DNA of 64,000 bases from Arthrobacter crystallopoietes. GTDB lineage: Bacteria; Actinomycetota; Actinomycetes; Actinomycetales; Micrococcaceae. Numbering within the stretch: the stretch's first letter is position 1; each line of letters opens with the position of its first letter. The translations under genes were made by a program, and so were the position numbers. The stretch spans positions 434,001 to 498,000 of the forward strand of contig NZ_CP072014.1 in NCBI RefSeq assembly GCF_017603825.1. The letters run 5' to 3'. The notes beneath the pieces are model-generated. The model was not told the origin of the DNA. It saw nothing but the letters and a program-made list of their open reading frames with translations, and did no database searches. This document shows positions 51,906 to 59,505 of this stretch, piece after piece.

Positions 51906-52744
51906 ACGATCACCTCCGAACGGATCGAGGAATGCCAGGACAGGGTCTTGCGCTCAATGAAACGCATGAGCAGATTAATGACGACGCCGATCAGGCCGGT
52001 CGCGAGTACCAGCGCGTACATCCCCGAGATCGCGCCGCCCGACTGGGCCAGGGCGATCTCCCTGCCCAAACCGGGCGAACCGATCACCAGTTCCGCCGTG
52101 ATCGCCAGGATCAGCGCCACCGAGGCGGCAAGGCGGATGCCGGTCATCAGGTACGGCAGGGCCGTCGGGAACACCACGTGGCGGACCCGCGCCATGGAGC
52201 CCAGGCCGTAGGACTTGGCCGTCTGCATCGCCACATTGTCCACATCGGCGACCCCGTAAAGCACCTGGATGAAGACCTGCCAGAACGATGCGTAGACCAC
52301 CAGCATCAGGGTTGATTCGATCTTCACGCCGAACAGCAGCACGGCCAGCGGAATCAACGCCACCGACGGTATCGGACGGAGGAACTCCACGGTCGAGTTG
52401 GTGAACTTCCGCAGGAACATCGACGAACCGATAATGAAGCCCAGCACCACGGCCAGCACGATCGCCATCACCAGACCGATCGCCCAGGCCAGCATGGTCT
52501 CGCCCACCGCAACCCAGAACGCCGTCAAACCGAAGTCAGTGACCAGCGCCGCGATGACCTCACTGGCCGGCGGCAGGAAGCGGGGCTCAACGATGCCCAC
52601 CCGGGGAACCAACTCCCACAGCAACAAAAACCCGATAATGCCCGCGATCCCAAGCAACTGCTTCGACGGCAGCTTCTTTGCTGGCTGCTTTCCGCCCCGC
52701 GGGATGGGCGCAGCACTATTGGTTGTTACGGCTTCTTGGGTCAT
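51902..52744 (-). CDS. ABC importer permease (SsuC-like) 2
   Basis: This 280-residue permease has a cytosolic Lys-rich N-terminus (about 1-28) and six transmembrane helices. The coupling loop LGSMARVRHVVFPTALPYLM is at about 180-199, and GIVEPRFLPPASEVIAALV is the typical periplasmic segment. It is coupled to the binding-protein gene by a 4-base overlap. Confidence 0.93.
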   Translation of the reverse strand: MTQEAVTTNSAAPIPRGGKQPAKKLPSKQLLGIAGIIGFLLLWELVPRVGIVEPRFLPPASEVIAALVTDFGLTAFWVAVGETMLAWAIGLVMAIVLAVVLGFIIGSSMFLRKFTNSTVEFLRPIPSVALIPLAVLLFGVKIESTLMLVVYASFWQVFIQVLYGVADVDNVAMQTAKSYGLGSMARVRHVVFPTALPYLMTGIRLAASVALILAITAELVIGSPGLGREIALAQSGGAISGMYALVLATGLIGVVINLLMRFIERKTLSWHSSIRSEVIV

Positions 52745-53721
52745 GGCAGCAGCTCATCCAGGTTCGGGGCCTCGCTCAACGTGCCGTACTTTGCGGCCGC
52801 TTCGCCGAGCGTCTGGGCCGCTTCACGGCTGAACTCCGGGCGGTATTCCGGCAGGGTCAGCTTTGCGAGGGTTTCAGCATCGATTTCGGTGTAGGTTCCG
52901 ACAATGTCCCGGACCTCCTGCGGGTTCTCCTGCGCGTATTCAAGTGACTTGTTCATGGCCCTGGTGAACTTGTCCACAAGTTCCGGTTCGCTCTGAACCT
53001 TTTCGGAAGTCGTAAAGTAGCCGGCAATGTCAAGCTCGGGATGCATCTCCGTGAAATTCCACGAAATTACCCGGGCTCCCTCTGACCGCGCCTGGGTCAG
53101 GAACGGATCCAGGATCCACGCGGCATCGACCTGGCCGTTCTGGAGTGCTGCCGGAGCGTCCGGGAATGCGACTTCCACGAAGTCGATGTTGTCCGGGTTG
53201 CCGCCGTCCTTTTCAACCACGTGCTTGATGGTTGTGTCGCCGATATTGGAGAGATTGTTGACCGAAACGGTCTTGCCTTCGAGGTCGGCCGCGGACTTAA
53301 TGTCGGAATCTTCCGGAACGACTACGGCACCAAAGCCTGCCCCTTCCTCACCGGTGGTGGAGGCCCCGTTGGCAACGAACTGCAGGTCCAGTCCTTTGTC
53401 GTTCGCCACCATCACCGAAATCAGATTGGAGAAAGCAAAGTCAAAACTACCGCTGACCACGCCGGGAACGATCGCGGCTCCGCCGGTAGCGGTCTGTAGA
53501 TCCAACTCAAGACCTTCTTCGGCGAAGAAGCCCTTCTCGTCACCGAGCCAGATGGGCGCTGTATCCACAATCGGGATCACCCCGACGGTGATCTTGGTCA
53601 GTCCGCCGCTACCGGCGTCGGCGGGCGCCTCGGAGCCGCCACCGCTCGGGGAGCCACTGCCGCAGGCAGATAGGGCGAGCACTGAAACTGCGGCCACAAG
53701 CGCGGTCAGTCTACGTTTCAT
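52741..53721 (-). CDS. ABC importer substrate-binding lipoprotein
   Basis: This 326-residue lipoprotein has signal MKRRLTALVAAVSVLALSAC with the lipobox Cys at 20. It shows DTAPIWLGDEKGFFAEEGLE and ends KYGTLSEAPNLDELLP. It is the closest paralogue of the 5277-6260 protein. It leads the four-gene importer operon and its own promoter carries a relative of the MarR motif at 53883. GGAG lies 5 bases before the ATG. Confidence 0.94.
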   Translation of the reverse strand: MKRRLTALVAAVSVLALSACGSGSPSGGGSEAPADAGSGGLTKITVGVIPIVDTAPIWLGDEKGFFAEEGLELDLQTATGGAAIVPGVVSGSFDFAFSNLISVMVANDKGLDLQFVANGASTTGEEGAGFGAVVVPEDSDIKSAADLEGKTVSVNNLSNIGDTTIKHVVEKDGGNPDNIDFVEVAFPDAPAALQNGQVDAAWILDPFLTQARSEGARVISWNFTEMHPELDIAGYFTTSEKVQSEPELVDKFTRAMNKSLEYAQENPQEVRDIVGTYTEIDAETLAKLTLPEYRPEFSREAAQTLGEAAAKYGTLSEAPNLDELLP

Positions 53722-54123
53722 TTCTACTCCTTAGTGATCCCTTGGAGACACGGGATAACCTGAATGTTCGCTTAACGAACGCGTGTTCACCCATCAGTCT
53801 GCGCGACTCCTTTTGTGACGTCAAACACATCACCTCTTCGTTATAGACACGATACTCGGTGACGCCCCTATGCGGGACTGAATTGAACTTTTCAACGAAT
53901 TGTGAAGCGAGATAACAAACGGGAGCTCACGACTCTCCAGTGTCAGAACTGCGTAGAATCGATGAGTCCTGGACGTGACAAACCTGCAACGGGATGGTGA
54001 CCGGAAACCCATTTGTGGCTGGTTCTTTCGCGCGTATCGTGAGTGATAACCACAGGCCACCGGCCCCTGAGCGGAGACATGAGCATCCTCGTTCCGGCGG
54101 CATCACGTTTACACGGGGTCAAT
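53722..54123. promoter_or_regulatory. 402-bp divergent promoter region with operator site C
   Basis: TTGAACTTTTCAA (53883-53895), followed by CGAATTGTGAA, matches the reverse complement of the site A/B core at 11 of 13 positions. Read on the minus strand, TTGAAA and CATAGG about 17 bases apart suit a promoter for the importer. The rest, including the leader of the GerMN-like gene, shows no convincing gene. Confidence 0.45.
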
Positions 54124-55254
54124 ATGAGCAGGCAACGAGTTCTGGGGACCGCATCCGCAGCACTGCTGCTGGCTCTGACAGCGTGCAGCCCTTCGACCGG
54201 ACAAGGGCAGTCACCCACGGCAAATCCACCGGCCACGGTCGCTGCCGAGCCCCAGGCCATTACCCCGCCTACAACTCCGGTTCGCGGCCCATCGGATCCG
54301 CCAGCGGCGTCGGCGCCACCGGTTAAGGCCCCCGCACCGACCGAGGAAAAGGCTACATCGCCTGTCACCCAGTCGGAAGTTTCAGTGAGATCCGAGAACG
54401 GGGCCGGAGTTCCCCTGACGATGTACTACATCGCAGTAGAAGACGGAGGTGCCTCCGGCGCGGAGATCGGCTGCAGGGACAGCCTCGTCGCCACCTATAC
54501 GGAGCCTGTCAAGACTAACGATCAGGTCCAGGCCAGCATCGAGCACCTGCTCGCGGACGGGGATAGATTGCACGGATCATCCGGACTCTACAACGCCCTC
54601 CACGAATCCGCACTGACCTTCGAACGAGCCAGGATCGATGGTGACACCGTCACTGTCCACCTTTCCGGCGAGCTCAAATCCGGAGGCTCGTGCGATGACC
54701 CGCGGGTGGAATGGCAGCTGAGGCAGACCGCAGCCACTGCCGCCGGAGTCGGCGAGGCCATCATCCTGGTCAACGGGATCCGGATTGAGGATTACCTCAG
54801 CGGACGCGGCCCTGCCGCTCCCAAAGCACCAGCTGCACAGGCCGCCATTACAGTTCCTTTGACCATCTATTACATCGGGCTTGCCGGCGAGGAGACTTCA
54901 GGCGGCGGCATAGGGTGCGGCGACAGCCTCATTGCCACCCTTACACAACCTGTAACGTTCACCGATCAGCTTGGGGCGAGCATCACACATTTGTTGGCAA
55001 ACAAGCAAGAGTTTCTTGGCGAGTCAGGCCTCTATAACGCGCTGAATTCCTCCGCATTGTCCTACCAGGGCAGCAGCTACGACGGCGATACCGTGACAGT
55101 TAAGCTGTCCGGCAGTGTTACGGTCGGTGGAACCTGTGACGGTCCTCGCATCGAAGCGCAGCTGGAGCAGACCGCCGCCACAGCCGCCGGTGTTGCCGAA
55201 GCCGTGGTGCTGGTCAACGGCATCCCAATTGAAAAACTCCTCGACGTGAAGTAG
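54124..55254 (+). CDS. Lipoprotein with two GerMN-like domains
   Basis: This 376-residue lipoprotein has signal MSRQRVLGTASAALLLALTA and the lipobox Cys at about 21. A Pro/Ala-rich disordered linker follows (about 25-90). Two copies of a roughly 130-residue domain share PLTMYYIAVEDGG / PLTIYYIGLAGEE, a conserved CxDSL/CGDSL, SGLYNALHESAL / SGLYNALNSSAL, and QTAATAAGV...LVNGI. This fits GerMN (sporulation/spore germination) domains, also common in actinobacterial surface lipoproteins such as LpqB-like proteins. It is convergent with the SpaB_C gene. The start ATG 54124 gives the signal directly. Confidence 0.82.
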   Translation: MSRQRVLGTASAALLLALTACSPSTGQGQSPTANPPATVAAEPQAITPPTTPVRGPSDPPAASAPPVKAPAPTEEKATSPVTQSEVSVRSENGAGVPLTMYYIAVEDGGASGAEIGCRDSLVATYTEPVKTNDQVQASIEHLLADGDRLHGSSGLYNALHESALTFERARIDGDTVTVHLSGELKSGGSCDDPRVEWQLRQTAATAAGVGEAIILVNGIRIEDYLSGRGPAAPKAPAAQAAITVPLTIYYIGLAGEETSGGGIGCGDSLIATLTQPVTFTDQLGASITHLLANKQEFLGESGLYNALNSSALSYQGSSYDGDTVTVKLSGSVTVGGTCDGPRIEAQLEQTAATAAGVAEAVVLVNGIPIEKLLDVK

Positions 55255-55307
55255 CCAGCAACGAGCGGGGACAGACGGGGAGCGTACAGTTTGGCCCCGA
55301 ACAGCCG

Positions 55308-55444
55308 ACTGGCCGGAACCGTTGGGGGCAGTTCCGGCCAGTAAGCCTTGGGGGAACTGGCCGGAACCGTTGGGGGAAGTTCCGGCCAGTAGTTTTATTG
55401 GGGGGGGTAACTGGCCGGAGCCGTTGGGGGAAGCTCCGGCCAGT
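55308..55444. repeat. Three tandem hairpin repeats
   Basis: Three units have 12-bp perfect stems and 11-nt loops. Unit 1 is ACTGGCCGGAAC (55308-55319) / GTTCCGGCCAGT (55331-55342). Unit 2 is the same at 55356-55367 / 55379-55390. Unit 3 is ACTGGCCGGAGC (55410-55421) / GCTCCGGCCAGT (55433-55444). The loops read CGTTGGGGGCA, CGTTGGGGGAA and CGTTGGGGGAA. The stem in unit 3 changed on both arms and kept pairing. They lie between convergent genes. Confidence 0.9.
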
Positions 55445-55469
55445 GGTTCATGGGGTTGTGATGCGGGAT

Positions 55470-55658
55470 TTACTGCCAGGCGTGGTCTGCCCAAGCTGCA
55501 TCTCGCGAGTAATCGCTGCCAGTCAAGTTCCACAGATCGCCATCCTGGCCATGAGCTCCCACAACTCCGATCTGGTCGAGTGCTGAAGCCGGGCCTTGTT
55601 CTTTGTTGCCGGAGGCCAGCGGGCCCAAGGGCGCCGATGTGATGCCATAGGGAGTCAT
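55470..55658 (-). CDS. Possible 62-residue peptide coupled to the SpaB_C gene
   Basis: The ATG overlaps the TGA of the SpaB_C gene (ATGA at 55655-55658), which suggests coupled translation. The protein is polar, begins MTPYGITSAPLGPLASGNKE and is rich in Asp, Trp and Gly toward the end (DLWNLTGSDYSRDAAWADHA). I recognise no family. It could be a small partner of the enzyme, a second substrate peptide, or an unused frame. Confidence 0.4.
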   Translation of the reverse strand: MTPYGITSAPLGPLASGNKEQGPASALDQIGVVGAHGQDGDLWNLTGSDYSRDAAWADHAWQ

Positions 55659-56626
55659 CGTCTTCTCTTCTCCAACAGAGCGGATTCAGTTTCCGGAGTC
55701 CAGGCACGGGCATAAATTCCCAAAGCCGCCTCTTCCCACAGTGTGAAGCCCAAGCGGTTCATCATCAGATGTGACTGGCTAAAAGTCAGATTCTGCGCAC
55801 CGCGGCTAACCCTCGATTTATCTGCCCGGTACAAGTAGGCGTCAATAGCCCGCTTCCAGCGGCGACGCCAGTTTTGCACGCTTCCCTCGGCTGCAGTGGC
55901 GGCCATCAGACGGTGCATCGGTGCGGTTTTCGGCGCCAGAGTGGCGGCCAAACCGAGTCGGGCTTTGGCAGCGCCACGTCCAAGCTCCATTGTCGAGACA
56001 CGGAGGTGGTTGTCCCAGCAGTAATCCCAGGAGAGCCGGCGGCGGTCAGGCCATTGCGGAGCCTTCGGCCCGTTGAGCATGGCCCAAGCAGCGTCGGAGA
56101 GCAACAGGGCGCCGAGGGCAGTGCGGCCTTGCGACTTGTTGAACCGCTGCGCTGCCCAGCTACCAAGTTCAGAAGACAGTTCGAAGACCTCTTCGGCAAG
56201 TTCGAGCCCTTCGAGCCCGCCGAATCTGTCCAGATCCGATTCCTGCACCAAGGCGACAGAATCCGTTCCTAGAGTGCCGATCAGATCCACGCTGTCCGGC
56301 GACACGACATAGTGCTGCTGGACTCGAACGGTTGGCAGGATCTCAAGGAGCCGGTTCCGGGCCGCCAACTCAAACCTTTGGAGGCTATCAAGGGCTGAGC
56401 GGTGGCCCAGGAACCGGACCTTTATGTGAGGCCCCACCTCATCAACATGGTGACTGAAGTACCAGCGGCCCACGCCTTCGCGGCGAGCGTGGGCCACCAG
56501 TGGTGTAACCAGTTCTCCTATGACGGTTTCGGCTACGTCTTGTCTACCCGTGTAAATAGACAGGACCCACCAGTAGCGTTTGAGACTGAGCTTTTCCGAA
56601 GAGCGTACGGCTGTCAGCTGGCTCAT
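55655..56626 (-). CDS. SpaB_C (lantibiotic dehydratase C-terminal / thiopeptide-type) protein
   Basis: This 323-residue stand-alone protein matches the C-terminal elimination domain of LanB enzymes. It shows WWVLSIYTGRQDVAETVIGE near residue 18, RWYFSHHVDEVGPHIKVRFL (about 54-73) and a VQQHYVVSPDSVDLIG segment. In class I lanthipeptides this domain removes glutamate from glutamylated Ser/Thr; relatives in thiopeptide pathways perform the [4+2] ring closure. No LanB N-terminal (glutamylation), LanC or YcaO partner is present. Upstream on the same strand is a 44-codon peptide gene. AGGAG precedes the ATG. Confidence 0.82.
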   Translation of the reverse strand: MSQLTAVRSSEKLSLKRYWWVLSIYTGRQDVAETVIGELVTPLVAHARREGVGRWYFSHHVDEVGPHIKVRFLGHRSALDSLQRFELAARNRLLEILPTVRVQQHYVVSPDSVDLIGTLGTDSVALVQESDLDRFGGLEGLELAEEVFELSSELGSWAAQRFNKSQGRTALGALLLSDAAWAMLNGPKAPQWPDRRRLSWDYCWDNHLRVSTMELGRGAAKARLGLAATLAPKTAPMHRLMAATAAEGSVQNWRRRWKRAIDAYLYRADKSRVSRGAQNLTFSQSHLMMNRLGFTLWEEAALGIYARAWTPETESALLEKRRR

Positions 56627-56725
56627 GCGCTTCTCCTAGATCTGCTCGCTGGTGGTTGGGGAGGGATAGCCGTTGCCGTCCTGGTTACAGGATCAGCGGG
56701 TATGCTGTTGCGGTGGGGCAGCTTT

Positions 56726-56860
56726 TTACCAGTCCCAGGCAGCCGTAACGATTGCGTTGGACTGCTGGCCCTGGTCGACTGCCACCGCAGGAGTGGCCGC
56801 CGAGACCGCACCTACAGCAAGCAGTAGACCTGCCGTAATGCCGGCGATCTTCTTGAACAT
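56726..56860 (-). CDS. Small exported-looking peptide, candidate substrate of the SpaB_C protein
   Basis: This is a 44-residue ORF with AAGGGGA ending 6 bases before its ATG. It begins MFKKIAGITAGLLLAVGAVS and has an AVA cleavage-like motif near residue 27. The remainder VDQGQQSNAIVTAAWDW is 17 residues and ends Trp-Asp-Trp. It ends 99 bp before the SpaB_C gene on the same strand. The N-terminus looks like a Sec signal rather than an ordinary LanA leader. There are only two Ser/Thr in the tail and no Cys, so classic lanthionine rings are impossible. Confidence 0.6.
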   Translation of the reverse strand: MFKKIAGITAGLLLAVGAVSAATPAVAVDQGQQSNAIVTAAWDW

Positions 56861-57159
56861 GTCATTCCCCTTCGATGTGAGTGGCAATCCATCGAGTATC
56901 GTTCCCCCGACTCTTCAAGAGTTCCGCGTCACCCTGCATACTGTCCAGTCCATAAGGGGGCAACATCATGACATGCCCTTATCGGGACGAATCCCGGCGT
57001 CCTTGAACGTCCTGACACCTGGTCGAAACCGCGGATTCCCGCCTGATTCAAGGATTTTCCAACATGAGTATGATTTGAGTATGACCACTACAGTTGGGTG
57101 GCATATACCGGACATGGCAAATAGTTACTTGTCGCGAATCATGCTTGAGGGGGCACCAA
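56861..57159. promoter_or_regulatory. Divergent regulatory region of peptide and LuxR genes
   Basis: Between the divergent small-peptide and regulator genes lies an inverted repeat ATAAGGG (56952-56958) / CCCTTAT (56976-56982) with extra pairing inside. There is also a direct repeat TGAGTATGA at 57065 and 57077. Either may be a LuxR-type binding site. No other gene fits. Confidence 0.45.
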
Positions 57160-58134
57160 ATGTTGAGTGGGACAGCCTTTGAGCTCTATGAATACGCGGT
57201 AACCCACCCGGACTGGACCAAGGAGTCCGCTTCGACTGCGCTCGGCTACACCATTCGGGATCTCAATAGCGCCATTACTGAGCTCACTGGACGACGCCTG
57301 TTCCAACAGCCGGCGCCGGATGTGGACTGCTTTACTGCCATCTCTCCGGACGTGGCCTTGGCGCAGCTAGTCGAGGCCGACGAACGCCTGCTTATCGATC
57401 TACGCGCCAAGATCAGCGGGCACCGGAGCGACATGGCTTCGCTTGTTCCCACATACCTTGCGGCACGAAAGCGAATCGCCCTCGATTCGTCCATTGAAAT
57501 ACTCGAAGACCCTGGGGTAATTCGAAAGTTGCTGATTGACTATGGGCGGGATGTCACAGAACAGGTCCTGATCAGCCAGCCCGGCTCAGGATCTACGGCG
57601 GAGGTCCATGAAGAGGGCATCCAGAAGGACCTGGAACTCCTGGAACGCGGGATAGTCAGAAAAAATCTCTATAACGCCAGCACTCTCGATCATGTGCCTA
57701 CGCGGAAGGCGGTCGCCGCCACAGCCCCTGCGGGCTTGGAATATCGGACATTGCCCTACGTGCCACTGAAAGTCCTGATCTTCGACCAGTCCTTGGCACT
57801 CGTTGCCCGCCAACTGGACGCGGACGATCGAGCAGCTCTGGTGGTGCGTGATGTCAATCTGATCCATGTATTCACGCAGCTATTCAACGTGGCATGGGAA
57901 CTTGCCACCCCCTACGGCTGGGAGGCTGAAAGCCGAACCCCTGCTGGCCTCAACAGCATCCAGCGGTCCGTACTCCGGGGCATGGCTGCTGGTTATTCCG
58001 ACGAAGTGATTGCACGGAGGCTGGACATCAGCGTGCGCACCTGCCGGCGGCATATCGCATGGATGCTCGAAGAACTGGGCGCCGAAAGCCGCTTCCAGGC
58101 AGCGTTGAAGGCCAAAGAAGCGGGCTGGCTTTAA
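57160..58134 (+). CDS. LuxR-type transcriptional regulator with N-terminal TrmB-like part
   Basis: This 324-residue regulator starts at ATG 57160 after GAGGGGG. A TrmB/winged-like N-terminal region (about 1-70) contains MLSGTAFELYEYAVTHPDWT. A central domain follows (about 75-240), with KVLIFDQSLALVARQLDADD resembling the phospholipase-D-like repeat of such regulators. The C-terminal LuxR HTH (about 265-320) reads RSVLRGMAAGYSDEVIARRL...SVRTCRRHIAWML. It is divergent from the small-peptide/SpaB_C unit and probably controls it. The ligand is unknown. Confidence 0.85.
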   Translation: MLSGTAFELYEYAVTHPDWTKESASTALGYTIRDLNSAITELTGRRLFQQPAPDVDCFTAISPDVALAQLVEADERLLIDLRAKISGHRSDMASLVPTYLAARKRIALDSSIEILEDPGVIRKLLIDYGRDVTEQVLISQPGSGSTAEVHEEGIQKDLELLERGIVRKNLYNASTLDHVPTRKAVAATAPAGLEYRTLPYVPLKVLIFDQSLALVARQLDADDRAALVVRDVNLIHVFTQLFNVAWELATPYGWEAESRTPAGLNSIQRSVLRGMAAGYSDEVIARRLDISVRTCRRHIAWMLEELGAESRFQAALKAKEAGWL

Positions 58135-58202
58135 TCCCGAAGCAAGCCGTCAACAACACAAATAGAAAACAGGTGTTGCCTTCAGAGCAACTGTTCGGGT
58201 TA

Positions 58203-58226
58203 TCCTGTGTGAGTGAGAACACAGGA
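58203..58226 (+). promoter_or_regulatory. Palindrome over the start of the aminotransferase gene
   Basis: TCCTGTGT-N8-ACACAGGA is a perfect 8-bp dyad. TATCCT at 58201-58206 could be a -10, placing the transcript start at or near GTG 58213, which would be leaderless. No ribosome site is seen for any in-frame start. Confidence 0.4.
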
Positions 58227-59496
58227 ATCTTCCGCTTCTGCCGACATGCCAACCGAAACCGAAGTTGCCCTTGAACGCGCGGTCACTTCACATCGGCACC
58301 ACAGCCTTTACTCCGACCGGGCCGCCAAAATCAAGCAGTCCGCCGTTCGTGATGTCTTCGATATTTCGCTGCAGCCTGGCCTCGTCTCTCTCGCTGGCGG
58401 GAATCCGTTCCTGCAGTCCCTGCCTCTGGAGAAGCTCGGCGGGATGGCCTACCGTCTCATAACAGAGCAGGGCCTAACAGCTCTCCAGTACGGCGGCGGC
58501 CAAGGAACCGAGCGGCTTCGGGCCCAGGCCTGCGAAGTGATGGCCGAGGAGGGCATTGAGGATGCGGACCCGGCGAACGTTGTGATCACCACCGGTTCCC
58601 AGTCCGCCCAAGACGTCGCCTGCAAAGTCTTCTGCAATCCCGGCGATGTTGTGCTCTGCGAAGACCCAACTTATGTGGGTGCCCTGAACACTTTCGAGGC
58701 TTACGAGGTCATAGTGGAGACCGTGGCCATGGACGAGCTTGGCCTCGTCCCCGATGAACTGCAGCGGCGGATTGATGAGGTCCAATCTGCCGGCGGCAAC
58801 ATCAAGTTCCTTTACACCATCCCCAACTTCAACAACCCGTCGGGCATCACGCTCGCCGCAGAGCGCCGGCAGCGCATCGTGGAGATCTGCCAGGACGCGA
58901 ACATCCTGATTATTGAGGACAACCCGTACGGCTTGCTGCGCTTCGATGGCCATCCGATCGCCCCGCTCCGCGCTGGCAACCCGGACGACGTAATCTACAT
59001 GGGCTCGTTTTCCAAGATTCTCGCGCCCGGGCTGAGGATCGGATGGGCCCTGGTGCCGGCGCACTTGCAACGGCGTTTCTACCTAGCCAGCGAGGCCGTC
59101 ACGCTCTGCCCGCCCACGCTGAACCAGATGCTCATCTCGGAGTATCTGGATGGCCACGATTGGCGCGGCCAGATCACCACCTACCGCAGCCTCTATTCCG
59201 AGCGATGCGCAGCCATGCTCCACGCGCTCGAAGACTTCATGCCGGAGGGCGTCAGCTGGACGCAGCCGCAGGGAGGTTTCTTCGTCTGGGTGAGCCTGCC
59301 GGAGGGAATCGATACCTATCCACTGCTGTACAAGGCGATCGACGCCGGCGTCATCTTCATTCCCGGTGCCGCTTTCACCCCGTCCGACGATCCCTCCAGC
59401 AAGCTCAGGCTGGCATTTAGCGCCGTGTCAGCAGAGAACATCCGCGAGGGCGTGCGGCGGCTGGCTCCCGTATTGCAGGAGGCTATGAGCGCCTGA
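58213..59496 (+). CDS. PLP-dependent aminotransferase (class I/II, LysN/AraT type)
   Basis: This 427-residue fold-type I enzyme has VSLAGGNPFLQSLPLE at about 55, GSQSAQD (phosphate loop, about 127), EDPTYVGAL (about 150), the Asn-Pro site in IPNFNNPSGITL (about 205), and the Schiff-base Lys in MGSFSKILAPGLRIGW (about 265). It resembles 2-aminoadipate or aromatic amino acid transaminases without the MocR HTH. It may start at GTG 58213 (leaderless) or ATG 58246. It is downstream of the LuxR gene but across a promoter-like gap, so membership in the peptide locus is uncertain. Confidence 0.9.
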   Translation: MRTQESSASADMPTETEVALERAVTSHRHHSLYSDRAAKIKQSAVRDVFDISLQPGLVSLAGGNPFLQSLPLEKLGGMAYRLITEQGLTALQYGGGQGTERLRAQACEVMAEEGIEDADPANVVITTGSQSAQDVACKVFCNPGDVVLCEDPTYVGALNTFEAYEVIVETVAMDELGLVPDELQRRIDEVQSAGGNIKFLYTIPNFNNPSGITLAAERRQRIVEICQDANILIIEDNPYGLLRFDGHPIAPLRAGNPDDVIYMGSFSKILAPGLRIGWALVPAHLQRRFYLASEAVTLCPPTLNQMLISEYLDGHDWRGQITTYRSLYSERCAAMLHALEDFMPEGVSWTQPQGGFFVWVSLPEGIDTYPLLYKAIDAGVIFIPGAAFTPSDDPSSKLRLAFSAVSAENIREGVRRLAPVLQEAMSA

Positions 59497-59505
59497 TAGC
59501 AGCTA

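Noticed and set aside
55308-55444. CRISPR-like array
   Set aside because: The repeats are self-complementary with 13-19-bp, non-uniform spacers, only three in number, and no cas genes are present.
55024-55713. 229-codon minus-strand frame with SPNGSGQ repeats across the hairpins
   Set aside because: It is antisense to the lipoprotein gene and the repeats come from the hairpin units; the spacing is a multiple of three but no ribosome site or family supports a repeat-core precursor peptide.
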